Of a stretch of 25,834 nucleotides of DNA, positions 1 through 13,130 are shown piece by piece (positions within the stretch are counted from its first letter, which is position 1; every line of letters begins with the position of its first letter). The position numbers and the translations under genes are program-made. The notes beneath the pieces are model-generated. The model was given only the letters and a program-made list of their open reading frames with translations. It was not told where the DNA came from and ran no database searches. This DNA is from Paulinella micropora (Eukaryota > Cercozoa > Imbricatea > Euglyphida): assembly GCA_009731375.1 (NCBI GenBank), contig BJOX01000056.1, positions 125,937 to 151,770 on the forward strand, given 5' to 3'.

Positions 1-285
<285 letters not shown>

Positions 286-287
286 CG

Positions 288-354
<67 letters not shown>

Positions 355-355
<1 letters not shown>

Positions 356-606
356 GAAATATCGACTAATGTCAGAAAAAAGGAGCTTCTGATTTCGTCA
401 ACCAGGAAGTCTGTGGGTAAAGTATTAACCCAATACCCAGCTAAGCCGTGATGTTTGCACGGAAGGGACTGATACAGGCAATACCAAATCTCCCTAGTAC
501 CAGGCGGGGCCAGGGCTCGTTCCATAAGCGCCCCTTGCAGAACGAGTTCCCACCTCCATTACAGAGGGCCCAGTAAGCAGATGGAGTTTCGAGACTGTTC
601 GACAGG

Positions 607-607
<1 letters not shown>
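355..607 (-). mobile_element. R2 retroelement 3' end, medium copy
   Basis: Shared end GAAATATCGACTAATGTCAG through GTTTCGAGACTGTTCGACAG, with (GATA)n on both sides. The truncation point differs from the other copies, as expected for independent 5' truncation or later array invasion. Confidence 0.85.
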
Positions 608-644
<37 letters not shown>

Positions 645-708
645 GTAGGTAGGTAGGTAGGTAGGTAGGTAGGTAGGTAGGTAGGTAGGTAGGTAGGTAG
701 ATAGATAA

Positions 709-769
<61 letters not shown>

Positions 770-771
770 AA

Positions 772-1961
<1,190 letters not shown>

Positions 1962-1988
<27 letters not shown>

Positions 1989-2019
1989 CTATGAAGGATA
2001 CAGTCAGACAGATAGATAA

Positions 2020-2091
<72 letters not shown>

Positions 2092-2194
2092 GTATCTAGA
2101 TCTATATCACTGAAGAAAAAAGCATACAGACATAAAGATACACACAGATACAGACATATACATACACATACAAACAGATAGATAGATAGATAGG

Positions 2195-2246
<52 letters not shown>

Positions 2247-2337
2247 CAGATAGATAGATAGATCTACATCACTGAAGAAAAAAGCATACAGACATAAAGA
2301 TACACACAGATACAGACATATACATACACATACAAAC

Positions 2338-2371
<34 letters not shown>

Positions 2372-2384
2372 GTAGATAGATAGG

Positions 2385-2440
<56 letters not shown>

Positions 2441-2452
2441 CAGATAGATAGA
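1962..2452. repeat. (GATA)n arrays
   Basis: (GATA)n with (GGTA), (GACA) and (GAAA) variants between exon K copies and stubs. Confidence 0.9.
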
Positions 2453-2912
2453 TATGTTTAATGTTTAATCTATGGGCGTGGCTTAGCTTGAAAAGCCATG
2501 GCCTCCTATACTACCCCCGGACAAGAACTTTCAGCACCGGCCAAGCTGCACACCAACCACTGTCTCGCTGTGGTTGGTGTCTGTGCCCAGTTCAAGCCGA
2601 AAGGTAGCCGAGCCCTTTTGAACTATACGGGACAACACTAGAACACTCCCCAGGAGCGTGTGCCCTAAGGAGATGATGCCATGAGCAAGTCGAGGTTTCA
2701 GGAGTTCACGCTCGTTGTGAGTTACCTTCTACAACCCCGACTTCATCAACCCTTTGCATCACGCCCCGACTTCATCAGCCATGGTCAGGAGTTGGTTGCC
2801 TGTTTAGCCCTTGCGCTGCGCGCGATTAACGGCGGACACAAAATCGTCACCGCAGGAGATAGTTAGATCTGAACCCTAGGCTGAGTTGCCAGTGGCAGAG
2901 ACCGTCTCCAGG
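2453..2912. other. Non-repetitive 460-bp island between (GATA)n arrays
   Basis: A unique, GC-balanced block with (GATA)n on both sides. It contains a perfect 11-base hairpin, ACACCAACCAC with GTGGTTGGTGT, at 2550-2580, and a partial direct repeat around CCCCGACTTCATCA at 2736-2779. A plus-strand frame of 61 codons from 2681 shows no recognisable domain. It could be the truncated end of another retroelement, since the GACAGATAGATAGATA edge recurs at both sides. No exon of the PH gene is seen in it. Confidence 0.5.
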
Positions 2913-3269
<357 letters not shown>

Positions 3270-3344
3270 AGATCTATATCACCGAAGAAAAAAGCATACA
3301 GACATAAGATAGACACAGATACAGATATGTACATACACATAGAA

Positions 3345-3774
<430 letters not shown>

Positions 3775-3941
3775 CGTCTGCCAATTGCTGAGCCAAAAGG
3801 CCATGTGCATCCAGTCCTCCATTCCATAAGGAAAGTCTCCACACCAATCGGTGGAATAAAGGAAGTGACGGCATAGAACATTACTCTAGGAGCTTTATAC
3901 CAATCAGCCCATGGAAAAGGACCAATGGCCTATGTACTCCC

Positions 3942-3944
<3 letters not shown>
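3775..3944. mobile_element. R3 repeat, copy 1, flanked by (AAT)n
   Basis: Same element as 14262-14432, from CGTCTGCCAATTGCTGAGCC to GGCCTATGTACTCCCTAAT. It is bordered on the left by (AAT)n and (GTAT)n and on the right by (AAT)n. Confidence 0.75.
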
Positions 3945-4014
<70 letters not shown>

Positions 4015-4074
4015 CATAATAATAATAGTAATAATAGTAATAATAGTAATAATAGTAATAATAGTAGTAGTAGC

Positions 4075-4109
<35 letters not shown>

Positions 4110-4152
4110 TGGTGGTGGTGGTGGTAGTAGAGGCAGTAGTAGTAGTAGTAGT

Positions 4153-4229
<77 letters not shown>

Positions 4230-4273
4230 ATGAGGATGATGATGATAATGATGATAATGATAATGATAATAAT

Positions 4274-4329
<56 letters not shown>

Positions 4330-4464
4330 GTAACCACGATAACAACAACAACAACAACAACAGCAACAACAACAAAAACACCACCACCAACAATAACACC
4401 ACCACCACCACCACCAACAACAACAACAACGCCAACAACAACAACCACAAAATAATTGTTTTAC
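3945..4464. repeat. (AAT)n, (GTA)n, (AAC)n and (CAC)n arrays
   Basis: Trinucleotide arrays between exon J and R3. A short unit AATGAGGATGATGATGATAA with (GTA)n before it and (AAT)n after it occurs here (about 4228-4270) and again at 3488-3534, so a composite block is duplicated. Confidence 0.9.
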
Positions 4465-4641
4465 CTATTGGCCTGAATGATGTACTTGCGGCCTCCGGGC
4501 TGGGGCATAATGGCAAAGGTGTACGGCAGGTCAACCGTAAAAACTTGCGTTGTTTCCGGGTAGATCTTAATCACACCTTTGACACGTTTGTCCAGTGGTC
4601 GCGCGCGATATTCGAGGCGGTCGTGAAAGAGCGCGAAATGC
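4465..4641 (-). CDS. Exon J: body of PH2
   Basis: The largest exon, 177 nt, between TCACATCAG and GCCAATAG|GTAAAA. The first G completes Arg. It then reads HFALFHDRLEYRARPLDKRV, KGVIKIYPETTQVFTVDLPY and TFAIMPQPGGRKYIIQAN, with AG left for the next codon. These are PH strands two to seven: HFALF, LEYR, KGVIKI, the TFAI strand and the RKYIIQA strand, which should be followed by the helix supplied by exon K. Base composition is richer in GC than the surrounding arrays. Confidence 0.93.
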
Positions 4642-4663
4642 CTGATGTGACAGATTAAAATTC

Positions 4664-4700
4664 ATCGGTCACCTCTACAAAATGTGGTCAGGTTACCGAT
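4664..4700. other. Short inverted repeat next to the exon J acceptor
   Basis: ATCGGTCACCT and AGGTTACCGAT are 11-base inverted arms with one mismatch around a 15-base loop, inside the intron just before exon J. It lies beside the larger palindrome. Confidence 0.6.
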
Positions 4701-4710
4701 AAAACTACAT

Positions 4711-4800
4711 ATGCGGCGCGCCAAATTTGACGTGTTTTGTGGGCTCGCCGGCCCGGCCCGGCTCGCCCGCAAAACACGTCCAATTTGCGCCTTGCCGCAT
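4711..4800. other. 90-bp GC-rich near-palindrome
   Basis: The left arm ATGCGGCGCGCCAAATTTGA then CGTGTTTTGTGGGC and the right arm GCCCGCAAAACACGTCCAAT then TTGCGCCTTGCCGCAT are inverted copies with a few mismatches. They are separated by a 20-base loop, TCGCCGGCCCGGCCCGGCTC, that is itself nearly palindromic. It lies about 70 bases upstream of the exon J acceptor. It could be a foldback or MITE-like element; no terminal duplication is obvious. Confidence 0.8.
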
Positions 4801-4857
4801 AATATACTATTATTTGATAACATTACGTAACATCATATCACACAAACACACATAACA

Positions 4858-5608
4858 CGATATTGGAGGCGGTCGAGAAAAAGCGCAGAGTGTCTTACAT
4901 GTTTTGACATGATAGAACATCACATCACATCACATCACATCACATCGCATCACATAAACGCATATAACATGATATTGGAGGCGGTCGTGAGAGAGCGCAA
5001 AGTGTCTGAGATTATGTCACATCACATCACATCATATCACATCACATCACATCACAGCACATCACATAAACACACATAAACACACATAAACACGATATTG
5101 GAGGCGGTAGGAAGGTAGGTAGTAGGTAGGTAGGAAGGAAGGAAGTAGGTAGGTAGGTAGGTAGGTAGGCAGGCAGGTAGGAAGGTAGGTAAGTAGGTAG
5201 GAAGGTAGGTAGGTAGGTAGGTAGGTAGGTAGGTAGGTATGTAGGTATGTAGGTAGGTAGGTAGGTAGGTAGGTAGATAGGTAGGTAGATAGGTCGTGAA
5301 AGAGCGCAAAGTGTCTGGCATCACATCACATCACATCACATCACAGCACATCACATCACATCACATCACATAAACACACATAAACACACATAAATACGAT
5401 ATTGGAGGCGGTCGTAAAAGAGCGCAAAGTGTCTGGCATCACATCACATCACATCACATCACATCACACGATATGTGAAAGAGCGCAACGTGCCAGAGTT
5501 TATATAACATGCAATGATGACATCACATGACATCACATCACATCACATCACATAAACACACATAAGACGGTATTGGAGGCGGTTGTGAGAGAGCGCAAAG
5601 TGGTTGAG
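4858..5608 (-). repeat. Six acceptor-side copies of exon J in a (CACAT)n field
   Basis: Copies lie near 4858-4895, 4970-5008, 5095-5108 plus 5293-5319 (one copy split by a 184-base (GTAG)n array), 5398-5440, 5471-5500 and 5570-5605. On the minus strand the unit reads CACTTTGCGCTCTTTCACGA then CCGCCTCCAATATC, the first 35 or so bases of exon J (HFALFHDRL), and then breaks into TGTTATGTG. The spacers are CACAT/ATCAC pentanucleotides. All lie upstream of exon J. Confidence 0.85.
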
Positions 5609-5715
5609 ATTATATAACATTACATGACATGACATGACATGCCATCACATCACATCACATCACATCACACCACATCACATCACATCACATCACATAGCAT
5701 GACATGACGTGACAT
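5609..5715. repeat. (GACAT)n/(CACAT)n pentanucleotide array
   Basis: A pentanucleotide array continuing the exon J acceptor field to the right. No exon copy is recognisable. Confidence 0.85.
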
Positions 5716-5867
5716 GACATCACATCACATAGCACGACAACATTCGAGCGTAGGAAAATAGGTAGAAAGGTAGGTATATGGACAGATGGGTCGGTAGGAA
5801 GCTAGGAATGTAGGTAGGAAGATAGGTAGGTAGGTAGCTAGGTAGGTAGCTAGGTAGATTTAAAAAC
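5716..5867. repeat. (GTAG)n-like array after exon I
   Basis: Degenerate GTAG units with GAAG and GCTAG variants lie between exon I and the (CACAT)n field. No further exon is seen. Confidence 0.85.
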
Positions 5868-5949
5868 CTTTGCTTCCAGGTGCGTAGCCTATCGCCTAGC
5901 TTGGTCAACATGCCCTCGCGGACACTCCCCATGAAGAGACGAGCTTCTA
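5868..5949 (-). CDS. Exon I: start of PH2, VREGMLTKLGDRLRTWKQ(R)
   Basis: The exon is 82 nt between AAAGGGCTCAG and AAGCAAAG|GTTTTTA. TA completes Val with the G of exon H, then it reads EARLFMGSVREGMLTKLGDR then LRTWKQ. AG plus the first G of exon J give Arg. R-E-G-x-L-x-K-x-G followed by T-W-K-x-R is a textbook PH start and fits the basic K-x8-K-x-R pattern of phosphoinositide-binding PH domains. An alternative acceptor 15 bases upstream (TTTGGTAG) would break phase. The donor GTTTTT is weak. Confidence 0.9.
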
Positions 5950-6040
5950 CTGAGCCCTTTGGCTCGCCGCTACCAAACAAATGATAGGTAAGGTAGGTAG
6001 GTAGGTAAGGAGATAGGTAGGGAGGTAGGTAGGTAGGTAA

Positions 6041-6800
6041 AGCTCAACTGTTCCCTTTGGCTCGCCGCTACCAAACAAATGATAGGTAGGTAGGGAGGTT
6101 AGGGAGGTAGGTAGGTAGGTAGGTAGGTAGGTAGGTAGGTAGGTAGGGAGGTAGATAGGGAGGTGTCCTAAGCCTAGCTTCCACTGTTCCCTTTGGCTCG
6201 CCGCTACCAACAAATGATAGGTAAGGTAGGGAGGTAGGTAGGGAGGTAGGTAGGTAGATAGGTAGGTAGGTAGGGAGGTAGCCTATCGCCTAGCTTCCAC
6301 TGTTCCTTTTGGCTCGCCGCTACCAACAAATGATAGGTAAGGTAGGTAGGCAGGTACGTAGGTAGGGAGGTAGGGAGGTAGGTAGGTAGGTAGGGAGGGG
6401 GATAGATAGGGAGGTGTCCTAAGCCTAGCTTCCAGTGTTCCCTTTGGCTCGCCGCTACCAACAAGAATAGGTAGGTAGGTAGGCAGGTAGGTAGGCAGGG
6501 GGGAGGGAGGGAGGTAGATGGCCTAAAGCCTAGCTCCAACTGTTCCTTTTGGCTCGCCGCTACCAACAAGAATAGGTAGGTAGGTAGGTAGGTAGGTAGG
6601 TAGATAGGGAGGGAGGGAGGGAGGTGTCCTAAGCCTAGCTTCAACTGTTCCTTTGGCTCACCGCTACCAAACAAATGATAAGTAAGGTAGGGAGGTTAGG
6701 GAGGTAGGTAGGTAGGGAGGGAGGGAGGGAGGTAGGTAGGGAGATAGTCTAAGCCTAGCTTCAACTGTTCCCTTTGGCTCACCGCTACCAAGCAAATGAT
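6041..6800 (-). repeat. Seven acceptor-side copies of exon I with (GTAG)n spacers
   Basis: Copies begin near 6041, 6172, 6281, 6419, 6520, 6630 and 6750. On the minus strand each reads TTGGTAGCGGCGAGCCAAAG, then GGAACAG (the acceptor) and TGGAAGCTAGGC. Most then run to CTTAGG, one to GATAGGC. The full exon has about 60 more bases between its two AAGCT motifs, so the copies look like an internal deletion between those direct repeats. The unit spacing is about 100-130 bases and (GTAG)n/(GGGA)n fills the rest. All copies lie upstream of exon I. Confidence 0.85.
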
Positions 6801-6880
6801 AGGTGAGGTAGGGAGATAGGTAGGTAAGGAGGAGGTGGGTAGTTAGGTAGGTAGGTAGGTAGGTAGGTAGATAGATAGAT

Positions 6881-6972
<92 letters not shown>

Positions 6973-7061
6973 GGATAGATAGGTAGATAGATAGATAGAT
7001 AGACACCTCCCGTCGTCGTCGCTGTCCGTCCCCACGGTAGGTAGGTAGGTAGGTAGGTAGG

Positions 7062-7134
<73 letters not shown>

Positions 7135-7155
7135 GGATGGATGGATGGATGGATG

Positions 7156-7247
<92 letters not shown>

Positions 7248-7284
7248 CCTCACGTCGTCGTCGCTGTCCGTCCCCACGGTGGTG
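6800..7284. repeat. (GATA)n/(GTAG)n arrays with a duplicated 27-bp insert
   Basis: Two short identical inserts, CGTCGTCGTCGCTGTCCGTC then CCCACGG, occur near 7009-7036 and 7253-7280 inside (GATA)n and (GTAG)n. The insert follows CACCTCC or TACCTCA and may be an exon-end remnant (minus strand VGTDSDDD), but no join is evident. Confidence 0.8.
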
Positions 7285-7522
7285 CCTTACACACATACAT
7301 ATACACTAATACATACATACATACATATACAATATGCATACATGCATGCATGCATGCATGCATACATACATACATACAATACATACAACCATATATACAT
7401 ACATACATACACACATACATAACACTCATACCATACATACATACCTGCATACATACATAAATACATACATACTTGCATACATACATACATACATACATAC
7501 ATTACATACATTACATACATAC

Positions 7523-7562
7523 CTTCATCCTTCTTTAGGAAAATACCCGCAGCAGAGCGTTC
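7523..7562 (-). repeat. Donor-side copy of exon H
   Basis: The minus strand repeats GAACGCTCTGCTGCGGGTAT then TTTCCTAAAGAAGGATGAAG and the GTATGT donor: ERSAAGIFLKKDE. Three changes from exon H are synonymous or nearly so. The front half is replaced by (ATGT)n. Confidence 0.85.
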
Positions 7563-7635
7563 ATACATACTTACATACATACATACTTACATGTATACAT
7601 ACATACATACACACATACATACATTACATACATAC

Positions 7636-7696
7636 CTTCATCCTTCTTCAGGAAAATGCCTGCAGCAGAGCGTTCTTTCTTAATCTTGGGAAGCAC
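7636..7696 (-). CDS. Exon H: end of PH1 helix and linker
   Basis: The exon is 61 nt between TTGATAG and GATGAAG|GTATGT. It reads VLPKIKKERSAAGIFLKKDE plus G. After WLE of exon G the first residues continue the PH1 helix, and the remainder is a charged linker toward PH2. The last G joins TA of exon I to give Val. The donor GTATGT opens an intron that is (ATGT)n from its first bases. Two acceptor-side copies lie upstream and one donor-side copy downstream. Confidence 0.85.
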
Positions 7697-7702
7697 CTAT
7701 CA

Positions 7703-7736
<34 letters not shown>

Positions 7737-7770
7737 GTGTATATATATGTATATATATACATATATATGT

Positions 7771-7806
7771 TGCAGCAGAACGTTCTTTCTTAATCTTGGG
7801 AAGCAC
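7771..7806 (-). repeat. Acceptor-side copy of exon H, second
   Basis: The minus strand reads TATTGATAG, then GTGCTTCCCAAGATTAAGAA and AGAACGTTCTGCTGCA (VLPKIKKERSAA), then (AT)n. It is nearly identical to the full exon over its first 36 bases. Confidence 0.85.
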
Positions 7807-7827
7807 CTATCAATATAAAATATATAC

Positions 7828-7891
<64 letters not shown>

Positions 7892-7920
7892 ATTATGAGT
7901 ATGGACACGGCCCAGAGATA

Positions 7921-8519
7921 GAGGACACTAAGACTAAGACTAAGACTAAGACTAAGACAAGACAAGAGAGAACAAGGCAAGGCAAGGCAAGGCAAGACAA
8001 GACAAGGCAAGACAAGACAGGACAGGCAAGACAGGACAGGGCAGGACACGACAGGACAGGACAGGACTAAGCAAGGCAAGGCAAGGCAAGGCAAGACAAG
8101 ACAAGGCAAGACAAGACAAGACAAGACAAGACAAGTCAATACAAGACAATATAAGGCAAGACAAGGTAAGACAAGACAAGGCAAGGCAAGACAAGACAAG
8201 ACAAGACAAGGCAAGACAAGGCAAGACAAGACAAGGCAAGACAAGACAAGGCAAGACAAGGCAAGGCAAGACAAGGCAAGACAAGACACGACACGACAAT
8301 ACAGACAAGGCAAGGCAAGGCAAGGCAAGACAAGGTAAGACAAGACAAGGCAAGGCAAGGCAAGAAAAGGCAAGGCAAGGAAAGGCAAGGTAAGACAAGA
8401 CAAGGCAAGACAAGGCAAGACAAGGCAAGACAAGGCAAGACAAGACAAGGCAAGACAAGGCAATTCAAGACAAGGCAAGGCAAGACAAGGCAACGCAAGG
8501 CAAGACAAGACAAGACAAG
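7921..8519. repeat. (CAAGA)/(CAAGG) pentanucleotide satellite
   Basis: About 600 bases of CAAGR units, with a hexanucleotide start (ACTAAG)n at 7927-7957 and CACGACAGGACAGG variants near 8030-8070. The reverse strand gives only LSCLVLPCLA-type peptides. Confidence 0.95.
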
Positions 8520-8544
8520 AACGCTCCTTAATCTTTGGTAACAC
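8520..8544 (-). repeat. Acceptor-side copy of exon H, most upstream
   Basis: The minus strand reads GCTGTAGGCAG, then GTGTTACCAAAGATTAAGGA and GCGTTC. That is VLPKIKERS, the start of exon H with one Lys codon missing and a better acceptor than the full copy has. It then runs into the CAAGR satellite. This copy fixes the exon boundary at GTG. Confidence 0.8.
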
Positions 8545-8564
8545 CTGCCTACAGCGAATATGGC

Positions 8565-8770
8565 AATGCATCATCATCATCATCATCATCATCATCAACA
8601 ACAACAACAACAACAACAACAGGAACAACAACAACAACAGCATCCTCATCCTCATCCTCATCCTCGTCCTCATCCTCATCCTCGTCCTCATCCTCATCCT
8701 CATCCTGATTGATCATGACCTTTAGCCAGCTTTCCTTAATCTGTAGCATCATCATCATCATCATCATGAT

Positions 8771-8802
<32 letters not shown>

Positions 8803-8885
8803 TCATCAACAACAACAACAACATCAACAACATCATCATCAACAACAACAACAACAGCATCCTTATCCTCAACGTTCATACACAC
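8565..8885. repeat. (ATC)n, (AAC)n and (CATCCT)n arrays
   Basis: Trinucleotide and hexanucleotide arrays around the exon G donor-side copy. Frames encode only poly-Asn, poly-Val, poly-Asp or DEDEDE peptides. Confidence 0.9.
8720..8746 (-). repeat. Donor-side copy of exon G
   Basis: The minus strand repeats CTACAGATTAAGGAAAGCTG then GCTAAAG and a GTCATG donor, the last 27 bases of exon G with one change that turns Glu into Lys. It lies downstream of exon G, with (ATC)n/(AAC)n between. Confidence 0.85.
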
Positions 8886-8954
8886 CTCTAGCCAGCTTTC
8901 CTTAATCTGTAGTGTCTGTGCCTTCACGAGCAAGGTGCGAGAAGAAGAGACAAT
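8886..8954 (-). CDS. Exon G: PH1 last strand and C-terminal helix with Trp
   Basis: The exon is 69 nt, phase 0 at both ends, between GTGTATAG and CTAGAG|GTGTGT. It reads IVSSSRTLLVKAQTLQIKES then WLE. Joined to HFR of exon F it gives the typical end of a PH domain: F-R-I strand, a turn, R-T-L-L-V-K-A strand, and the amphipathic helix whose Trp (residue 126 of the joined protein) is the most conserved PH residue. Truncated copies flank it on both sides. Confidence 0.9.
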
Positions 8955-8993
8955 CTATACACACACACAAACACACACACACACATATGTATG

Positions 8994-9025
<32 letters not shown>

Positions 9026-9130
9026 CGAGTAAGGTGCGAGAAGAAGAGACAATGTATACACACACACAAACACATCTATGTATATATAATACATATATAT
9101 ATATACGAGTAAGGTGCGAGAAGAGACAAT
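9026..9130 (-). repeat. Two acceptor-side copies of exon G
   Basis: Copies at 9026-9053 and 9106-9130 repeat the first 25-28 bases of exon G (ATTGTCTCTTCTTCTCGCAC on the minus strand) and then break into (AT)n after CTCGT. The copy at 9130 keeps the TATAG acceptor but lacks one TTC. The copy at 9053 has TATAC and has lost the AG. Both lie upstream of exon G and are preceded by (GT)n like the exon itself. Confidence 0.85.
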
Positions 9131-9185
9131 CTATACACACACACACACACACACAACTAGATAGATAAATAGATAGCTAGATAGC

Positions 9186-9250
<65 letters not shown>

Positions 9251-9268
9251 GGATAGATAGATAGATAG

Positions 9269-9330
<62 letters not shown>
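9131..9330. repeat. (CA)n and (GATA)n arrays
   Basis: (CA)n to 9154 and (GATA)n variants to 9330, in the intron between exons F and G. Confidence 0.95.
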
Positions 9331-10343
<1,013 letters not shown>

Positions 10344-10348
<5 letters not shown>

Positions 10349-10540
10349 CTTTTCTTTTTTCTTTTCTTTTCGCTTTTCTTTTTTCGTTTTTCTTTTCTTT
10401 TTTCGTTTTTCTTTTCTTTTTTCGTTTTTCTTTTCTTTTTTCGTTTTTCTTTTCTTTTCTTTTCTTTTCTGTTCTCTTTTCTGTTCTCTTTTCTTTTCTC
10501 TTTTCTTTTCTCTTTTCTTTTCTCTTTTCTTTTCTCTTTA
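10344..10540. repeat. (TTTTC)n polypyrimidine tract
   Basis: About 197 bases of almost pure T and C, with CG interruptions in a TTTTTCGTTTTTC phrase repeated four times, followed at once by about 80 bases of A and G. Frames encode only KEKRKEKR-type or LSLS peptides. Confidence 0.95.
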
Positions 10541-10650
10541 AGAAGAAAAGGAAAGAAGAAAGAAGAAAGAAGAAAGAAGAAAGAAGAAGAAGAAAGAAGA
10601 AGAAGAGAGAGAGAGAGAGAGCGAGAGAGAGGGAGGGAGAGGGAGAGAGA

Positions 10651-10741
<91 letters not shown>

Positions 10742-11021
10742 NNNNNNNNNNNNNNNNNNNNNNNNNNNNNNNNNNNNNNNNNNNNNNNNNNNNNNNNNNN
10801 NNNNNNNNNNNNNNNNNNNNNNNNNNNNNNNNNNNNNNNNNNNNNNNNNNNNNNNNNNNNNNNNNNNNNNNNNNNNNNNNNNNNNNNNNNNNNNNNNNNN
10901 NNNNNNNNNNNNNNNNNNNNNNNNNNNNNNNNNNNNNNNNNNNNNNNNNNNNNNNNNNNNNNNNNNNNNNNNNNNNNNNNNNNNNNNNNNNNNNNNNAGG
11001 AAGAGAGAGAGAGAGAGAGGA

Positions 11022-11084
<63 letters not shown>

Positions 11085-11105
11085 GTGTGTGTGTGTGTGA
11101 GTTCT
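10541..11105. repeat. (GAA)n/(GA)n arrays, 256-N gap and (GT)n
   Basis: Purine-rich arrays with Ns at 10742-10997, ending in (GT)n near 11082-11098. Nothing gene-like. Confidence 0.9.
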
Positions 11106-11122
11106 CTCACCCGGAAGTGACG
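11106..11122 (-). repeat. Donor-side copy of the end of exon F
   Basis: The minus strand repeats CACTTCCGG followed by GTGAGAG, the last bases of exon F plus its donor, then AACTCAC and (CA)n. The full exon F is followed by the same AACTCAC(CA)n order, so the unit is exon end plus donor plus CA array. Confidence 0.75.
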
Positions 11123-11157
11123 AGACTGTGTGTGTGTGTGTGTGTGAGTTCACTCAC

Positions 11158-11253
11158 CCGGAAGTGGCGTTCTTTGTGTTCGTCGTGGTTCTTGAGGGCG
11201 AAGTGGCTATCCATGAAGAGAAAACCCAGCGCCTTGTCTCCACGAAGATACGA
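11158..11253 (-). CDS. Exon F: PH1 middle, SYLRGDKALGFLFMD...HFR
   Basis: The exon is 96 nt, fully open, phase 0 at both ends. It is bounded by the strong acceptor CACCTTTGTTTCAG and the consensus donor CTTCCGG|GTGAGT. It reads SYLRGDKALGFLFMDSHFAL then KNHDEHKERHFR. After KDEQ of exon E this continues the PH fold: a loop, strand four (ALGFLFM) and the run into the F-R-I strand completed by exon G. The splice signals are the best in the gene and make this exon the firmest of the set. Confidence 0.9.
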
Positions 11254-11285
11254 CTGAAACAAAGGTGGGGAAACTGAGAGACCTT

Positions 11286-11318
11286 TGTTTTTTCTTTATT
11301 ATTAGTATTATGACTGTG

Positions 11319-11353
<35 letters not shown>

Positions 11354-11417
11354 GATTACGATTACGATTATGATTATGATTATGATTATGATTATGATTA
11401 TTATGATGATGATGATG

Positions 11418-11476
<59 letters not shown>

Positions 11477-11481
11477 TCTTA

Positions 11482-11539
<58 letters not shown>

Positions 11540-11547
11540 TGCTATAT
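11286..11547. repeat. (ATT)n with GAT interruptions
   Basis: (ATT)n, (GATTAT)n, (GAT)n and (ATT)n in order, immediately upstream of exon F on the minus strand. Confidence 0.95.
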
Positions 11548-11726
11548 AGGGAGTACATAGGCCATCGGTCCCTTTCCATGGGCTGATTGGTTTAAAGGTA
11601 ATAGAGTAATGTTCTATGCCGTCACTTCCTTTATTCCACCGATTGGTGTGGAGACTTTCCTTATGGAATGGAGGACTGGATGCACATGGCCTTTTGGCTC
11701 AGCAATTGGCAGGAGATACATCATTA
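11548..11726. mobile_element. R3 repeat, inverted copy, flanked by (ATT)n
   Basis: Reverse complement of 3775-3944, starting at GGGAGTACATAGGCCATCGG and ending at GGCAGGAGATACATC. The (ATT)n flanks are the complement of the (AAT)n flanks of the other copies, so arrays and element invert together. A frame reading MFYAVTSFIPPIGVETFLME is open in two copies, but a third copy is broken by an indel and no family is recognised. Confidence 0.75.
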
Positions 11727-11790
11727 TGATTTGCTATTATTTATTATTATTTATTTGCTATTATTTATTATTATTTATTAGAATTTATTA

Positions 11791-11832
<42 letters not shown>

Positions 11833-11903
11833 GTTGTTTATTATTACTATTATTGGTATCTATTATTATTATTCTGATGGGCAGTAGATAGATAGATAGA
11901 TAA

Positions 11904-11984
<81 letters not shown>
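11727..11984. repeat. (ATT)n / (TTTA)n followed by (GATA)n
   Basis: Trinucleotide array with TTTA interruptions to about 11875, then (GATA)n up to the R2 end. Confidence 0.9.
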
Positions 11985-11985
<1 letters not shown>

Positions 11986-12148
11986 GAGATATCGGCTAAT
12001 GTCAGAAAAAAGGAGCTTCTGATTTCGTCAACCAAGGAAGTCTGTGGGTAAAGTATTAACCCGATGCCCAGCTAAGCCGTAATGTTTGCACGGAAGGGAC
12101 TGATACAGGCGATACCAAGCCTCCCTAGTACCAGGCGGGGCCAGGGCA
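11985..12148 (-). mobile_element. R2 retroelement 3' end, copy
   Basis: Shared end GAGATATCGGCTAATGTCAG through GGCGGGGCCAGGGC, bordered by (GATA)n on both sides. On the minus strand it is a 5'-truncated insertion with an (ATCT)n tail. Confidence 0.85.

Positions 12149-13130
<982 letters not shown>

Larger units (their letters stand above)
7285..7920. repeat. (ACAT)n, (AT)n and (GT)n arrays around exon H
   Basis: (ACAT)n with GCAT variants to about 7635, (AT)n at 7700-7865, and (GT)n to 7890. The arrays surround the exon H copies. Confidence 0.9.

Noticed and set aside
2681-2866. Plus-strand 61-codon frame in the unique island
   Set aside because: Short, no recognisable domain, no splice partners in phase, and part of it is a direct repeat; kept only as part of the island.
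7934-8703. Minus-strand open frame of nearly 300 codons rich in Leu and Cys
   Set aside because: It is the translation of the CAAGR pentanucleotide satellite plus (ATC)n, and all three frames give the same kind of peptide.
11609-11740. Frame MFYAVTSFIPPIGVETFLME in R3
   Set aside because: Open in two copies but broken by an indel in the third, without any known family; R3 behaves as a short non-coding repeat.
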